A stretch of DNA of 64,000 bases from [Eubacterium] yurii (GTDB lineage Bacteria; Bacillota; Clostridia; Peptostreptococcales; Filifactoraceae): positions 1 through 64,000 of the forward strand of contig FUZS01000005.1 of assembly GCA_900167215.1 (NCBI GenBank). The letters are read 5' to 3'. The notes beneath the pieces were generated by a model. That model saw nothing but the letters and a program-made list of their open reading frames with translations. It was not told where the DNA came from and ran no database searches. This document shows positions 62,347 to 64,000 of this stretch, piece after piece (the first letter of the stretch is position 1; the number at the start of each line of letters is the position of its first letter). The position numbers were made by a program, and so were the translations under genes.

Positions 62347-63048
62347 ATGGATAGATTTAAGTTTAAGCTCTTGCTTGCTTTTCTCATGGTGCTTGATCAT
62401 ATAGATTTCTTTGTGCCTGAAAGTTGGAGTATAGTGTTTGGAATTGCATCAAGATGTGTTGCTGTAGGCTTTGCCTACCTCGCAACTGAAGGGTTTATGC
62501 GTACCAAAGATGTTAAAAAATATTTGATTCGATTGTACGGCTTTGCAATTTTTATGCTTGTCGGCAATTACATACTTAACGGCATTTTTGCTGATAGGGA
62601 TGTGGTAATACGTAATAGTATTATAATGGAGCTTGCAATAGGTGTAAGTGTCTTATATGCAGTTAGGGATATTAAAAATATTGCTATAAAATTTATAGTC
62701 GTAGCAGCACTTTTTTATGTTTCGTTGCATTTTGAGGGTGGTTTGTTTGTCCCGGGATTGATGTTAATAAACTATATGAATTGGGACAATGAGCTAAGGA
62801 GAAATATAATCTACTTTGGAATTTCACTCTTCCTTTTTTTAAGTCTTATACCTTTTGTCAAGAAGTTAAATGATTTTTCTATTTTACTTAAGTATAACAA
62901 CTATCTTTTTATAATTACAATTCCGATTTTAAAATTATACAATGGCAAGGTAGGGCTTAACAATGCCTTTTCTAAGTATTTTTTCTATGTTTTTTATCCT
63001 CTTCATTTATGGATAATTGCAACAATAACATATTTTATGAAAAATTAA
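62347..63048 (+). CDS. TraX family membrane protein (second copy)
   Basis: 233 residues, paralogue of the protein at 9202: same first helix (FKLLLAFLMVLDHIDFF, about 5-21), same GFAYLATEGFMRTKDVKKY block (about 44-62) and same end (FFYVFYPLHLWIIATITYF). About eight helices. GGGGGTG ribosome site 6 nt before ATG. Predicted membrane acyltransferase; no mobile or conjugation gene is beside it. Confidence 0.82.
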   Translation: MDRFKFKLLLAFLMVLDHIDFFVPESWSIVFGIASRCVAVGFAYLATEGFMRTKDVKKYLIRLYGFAIFMLVGNYILNGIFADRDVVIRNSIIMELAIGVSVLYAVRDIKNIAIKFIVVAALFYVSLHFEGGLFVPGLMLINYMNWDNELRRNIIYFGISLFLFLSLIPFVKKLNDFSILLKYNNYLFIITIPILKLYNGKVGLNNAFSKYFFYVFYPLHLWIIATITYFMKN

Positions 63049-63074
63049 ACCGCCTTTTTAGGCGGTTTTATATG
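63047..63074. terminator. Bidirectional terminator
   Basis: AAACCGCC-TTTTTA-GGCGGTTT with T and A flanks, serving TraX and perhaps the convergent gene. Confidence 0.9.
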
Positions 63075-63100
63075 ATATTACTTATTTGATTAATATACTA

Positions 63101-63652
63101 TTATTTCAAAGCCATAGGAAGAATAATCCCCAAAACCATCATAGAAGAAGCAAATATATTAGCTAAAATACATAGTGTTAAAATAACAGAAGAAACATGT
63201 GTGCGGACCTGAATGGAAAATAAGCTGTAGTCAACCGGTTTTCTTATTATAACATTTGCTAAGAAGTTGCTCATCTTATCCCTAATACTTCCTTCTCTAT
63301 CGAATGAAATAAGGTATTCTCCTTCTTCTGCTTGGAATGAATACAACATCATTCTTCCTCTTTTAAAGAGGTTTACACCGTCTCGTAAAAAATTTTCTGA
63401 TAGCTGTACATTTTCTCCTGTAGTTTTATTTATCACGCTTAAACCAAATTCACCTAAGGGGGATTTTGTAAATTTTTTTCCACTGAGCCATAGAGCATAG
63501 CTACCATTGTGGACAATTGTAAAAGTTCCCTGCTCATCAGTAAATGGTAGCTCATATATCACTTCACTATCAGTAAAACGAATTATATATTTAATGCTTA
63601 TGATGAACAAGGGCAATCCTATAGCTATCAACAAGAAGAATAAGTATTTCAT
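63101..63652 (-). CDS. Membrane protein of unknown function
   Basis: 183 residues: an N-terminal helix (about 2-24), an outer beta-rich region of about 110 residues (GTFTIVHNGSYALWLSG; EGEYLISFDREGSI) and a C-terminal helix pair (about 152-180). No family recognised. GGAGAT precedes the ATG. It stands directly downstream of the aminotransferase on the same strand. Confidence 0.65.
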   Translation of the reverse strand: MKYLFFLLIAIGLPLFIISIKYIIRFTDSEVIYELPFTDEQGTFTIVHNGSYALWLSGKKFTKSPLGEFGLSVINKTTGENVQLSENFLRDGVNLFKRGRMMLYSFQAEEGEYLISFDREGSIRDKMSNFLANVIIRKPVDYSLFSIQVRTHVSSVILTLCILANIFASSMMVLGIILPMALK

Positions 63653-63738
63653 ATTTTTTATCTCCGCAAATTCTTTAATTCAGCAATGTGTTTTTTTCAG
63701 CTACAAGTAGTATTTTGCTTAGATTCTTATTATAAAAT

Positions 63739-64000
63739 TTATTTGTTTCTTGAATTATAAGCTTTTAATCCCTTATCTAATATATTAAATGCCTTTCTCA
63801 GCTTATCACTGTCAAGTACATAGGCTATTCTAACTTCACTCTTGCCATCTTCAGGATTGCAGTAAAACCCATTGGCAGGTGCCATCATCAATGTCTCTCC
63901 GTCAACATCAAAGTTTTCAAGCAACCATATGCAAAAGTCCTGAGCGTCTTCTACCGGAAGTGTTGCCATCATGTAAAAGGCTCCTAATGGTTTTTTACAA
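63739..64000 (-). CDS. Pyridoxal-phosphate aminotransferase (class I/II), C-terminal part
   Basis: The frame runs off the right edge; 87 C-terminal residues are visible. KKPLGAFYMMATLP, FCIWLLENFDVDGETLMMAPANGF (in parts) and RIAYVLDSDKLRKAF are typical of the last domain of aspartate/branched aminotransferases; the arginine in VRIAY is the substrate-carboxylate ligand. Such an enzyme could feed 2-oxo acids into the had pathway, but it is far away and its substrate is unknown. Confidence 0.85.
   Translation of the reverse strand, partial: CKKPLGAFYMMATLPVEDAQDFCIWLLENFDVDGETLMMAPANGFYCNPEDGKSEVRIAYVLDSDKLRKAFNILDKGLKAYNSRNK

Noticed and set aside
1-64000. tRNA or rRNA genes
   Set aside because: I looked for tRNA T-loop motifs (GTTCRA) with pairing arms in the spacers and found no convincing case; a tRNAscan run would settle it.

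Overview
The window is low-GC, anaerobic Firmicutes DNA, most like a Peptostreptococcaceae-type amino-acid-fermenting Clostridium relative. The support is strong AGGAGG ribosome sites, AGA/ATA-rich codons, a Firmicutes-type long SRP RNA beside dnaX, a reductive 2-hydroxyacyl-CoA dehydratase operon as in Clostridioides difficile, an NAD-type glutamate dehydrogenase, and a carbon-monoxide-dehydrogenase-family protein. No species can be named from sequence alone.

Layout. Positions 1-314 are the 3' end of a group II intron with the tail of its maturase. From 0.3 to 8 kb lie a small membrane protein, aminopeptidase P, a lytic transglycosylase, a lone YqeB and an O-antigen-ligase-like protein. From 8.2 to 9 kb two tandem 387-bp units each carry a 30-aa holin-like toxin peptide with a convergent antisense promoter, a type I toxin-antitoxin arrangement. 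From 9.2 to 15.3 kb come a TraX-like protein and a MarR / membrane-fusion / RND efflux operon whose promoter overlaps a dyad. From 15.9 to 21 kb are proA-proB-proC, then a NYN nuclease-like protein with five tandem OST-HTH (LOTUS) domains. From 22 to 27 kb a lysine riboswitch precedes lysC, asd, dapA and dapB. At 27.8 kb is a CooS-like protein with a His-rich N-terminus and an apparently missing C-cluster cysteine. From 31.4 to 40.4 kb lies the hadA-hadI-hadB-hadC-acdB-etfB-etfA operon and a YkvI-like permease. Further right are Fic, a lipoprotein, a WG-repeat protein, SRP RNA-dnaX-ybaB, dps, an S9 peptidase, a two-component system and nadK. At 53.3-57.6 kb a BlaI/M56 pair precedes a (frameshifted) propeller-like/NlpC-P60 gene and an SH3-like protein. 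The right end has a CPBP pseudogene, an ECF S component, GtrA, gluD, a second TraX, a membrane protein and a truncated aminotransferase.

Function. Biosynthesis of proline and lysine is encoded alongside an amino-acid fermentation route. A CoA-transferase, an ATP-driven activator, a two-subunit radical dehydratase and an acyl-CoA dehydrogenase/ETF together reduce 2-hydroxyacyl-CoA (probably from leucine or an aromatic amino acid) to the saturated acid. The 2-hydroxyacid dehydrogenase is not in the window.

The intergenic space is unusually full of short dispersed inverted-repeat elements. I sort them by eye into families A (~120 bp), B (~130 bp), C (~227 bp) and D (~75 bp). Two nested copies (A inside B at 31.03 kb; B inside C at 42.56 kb) show that A and B have moved. 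No transposase for them is visible here. Positions of promoters, hairpins and repeats were read by eye and need computational confirmation.
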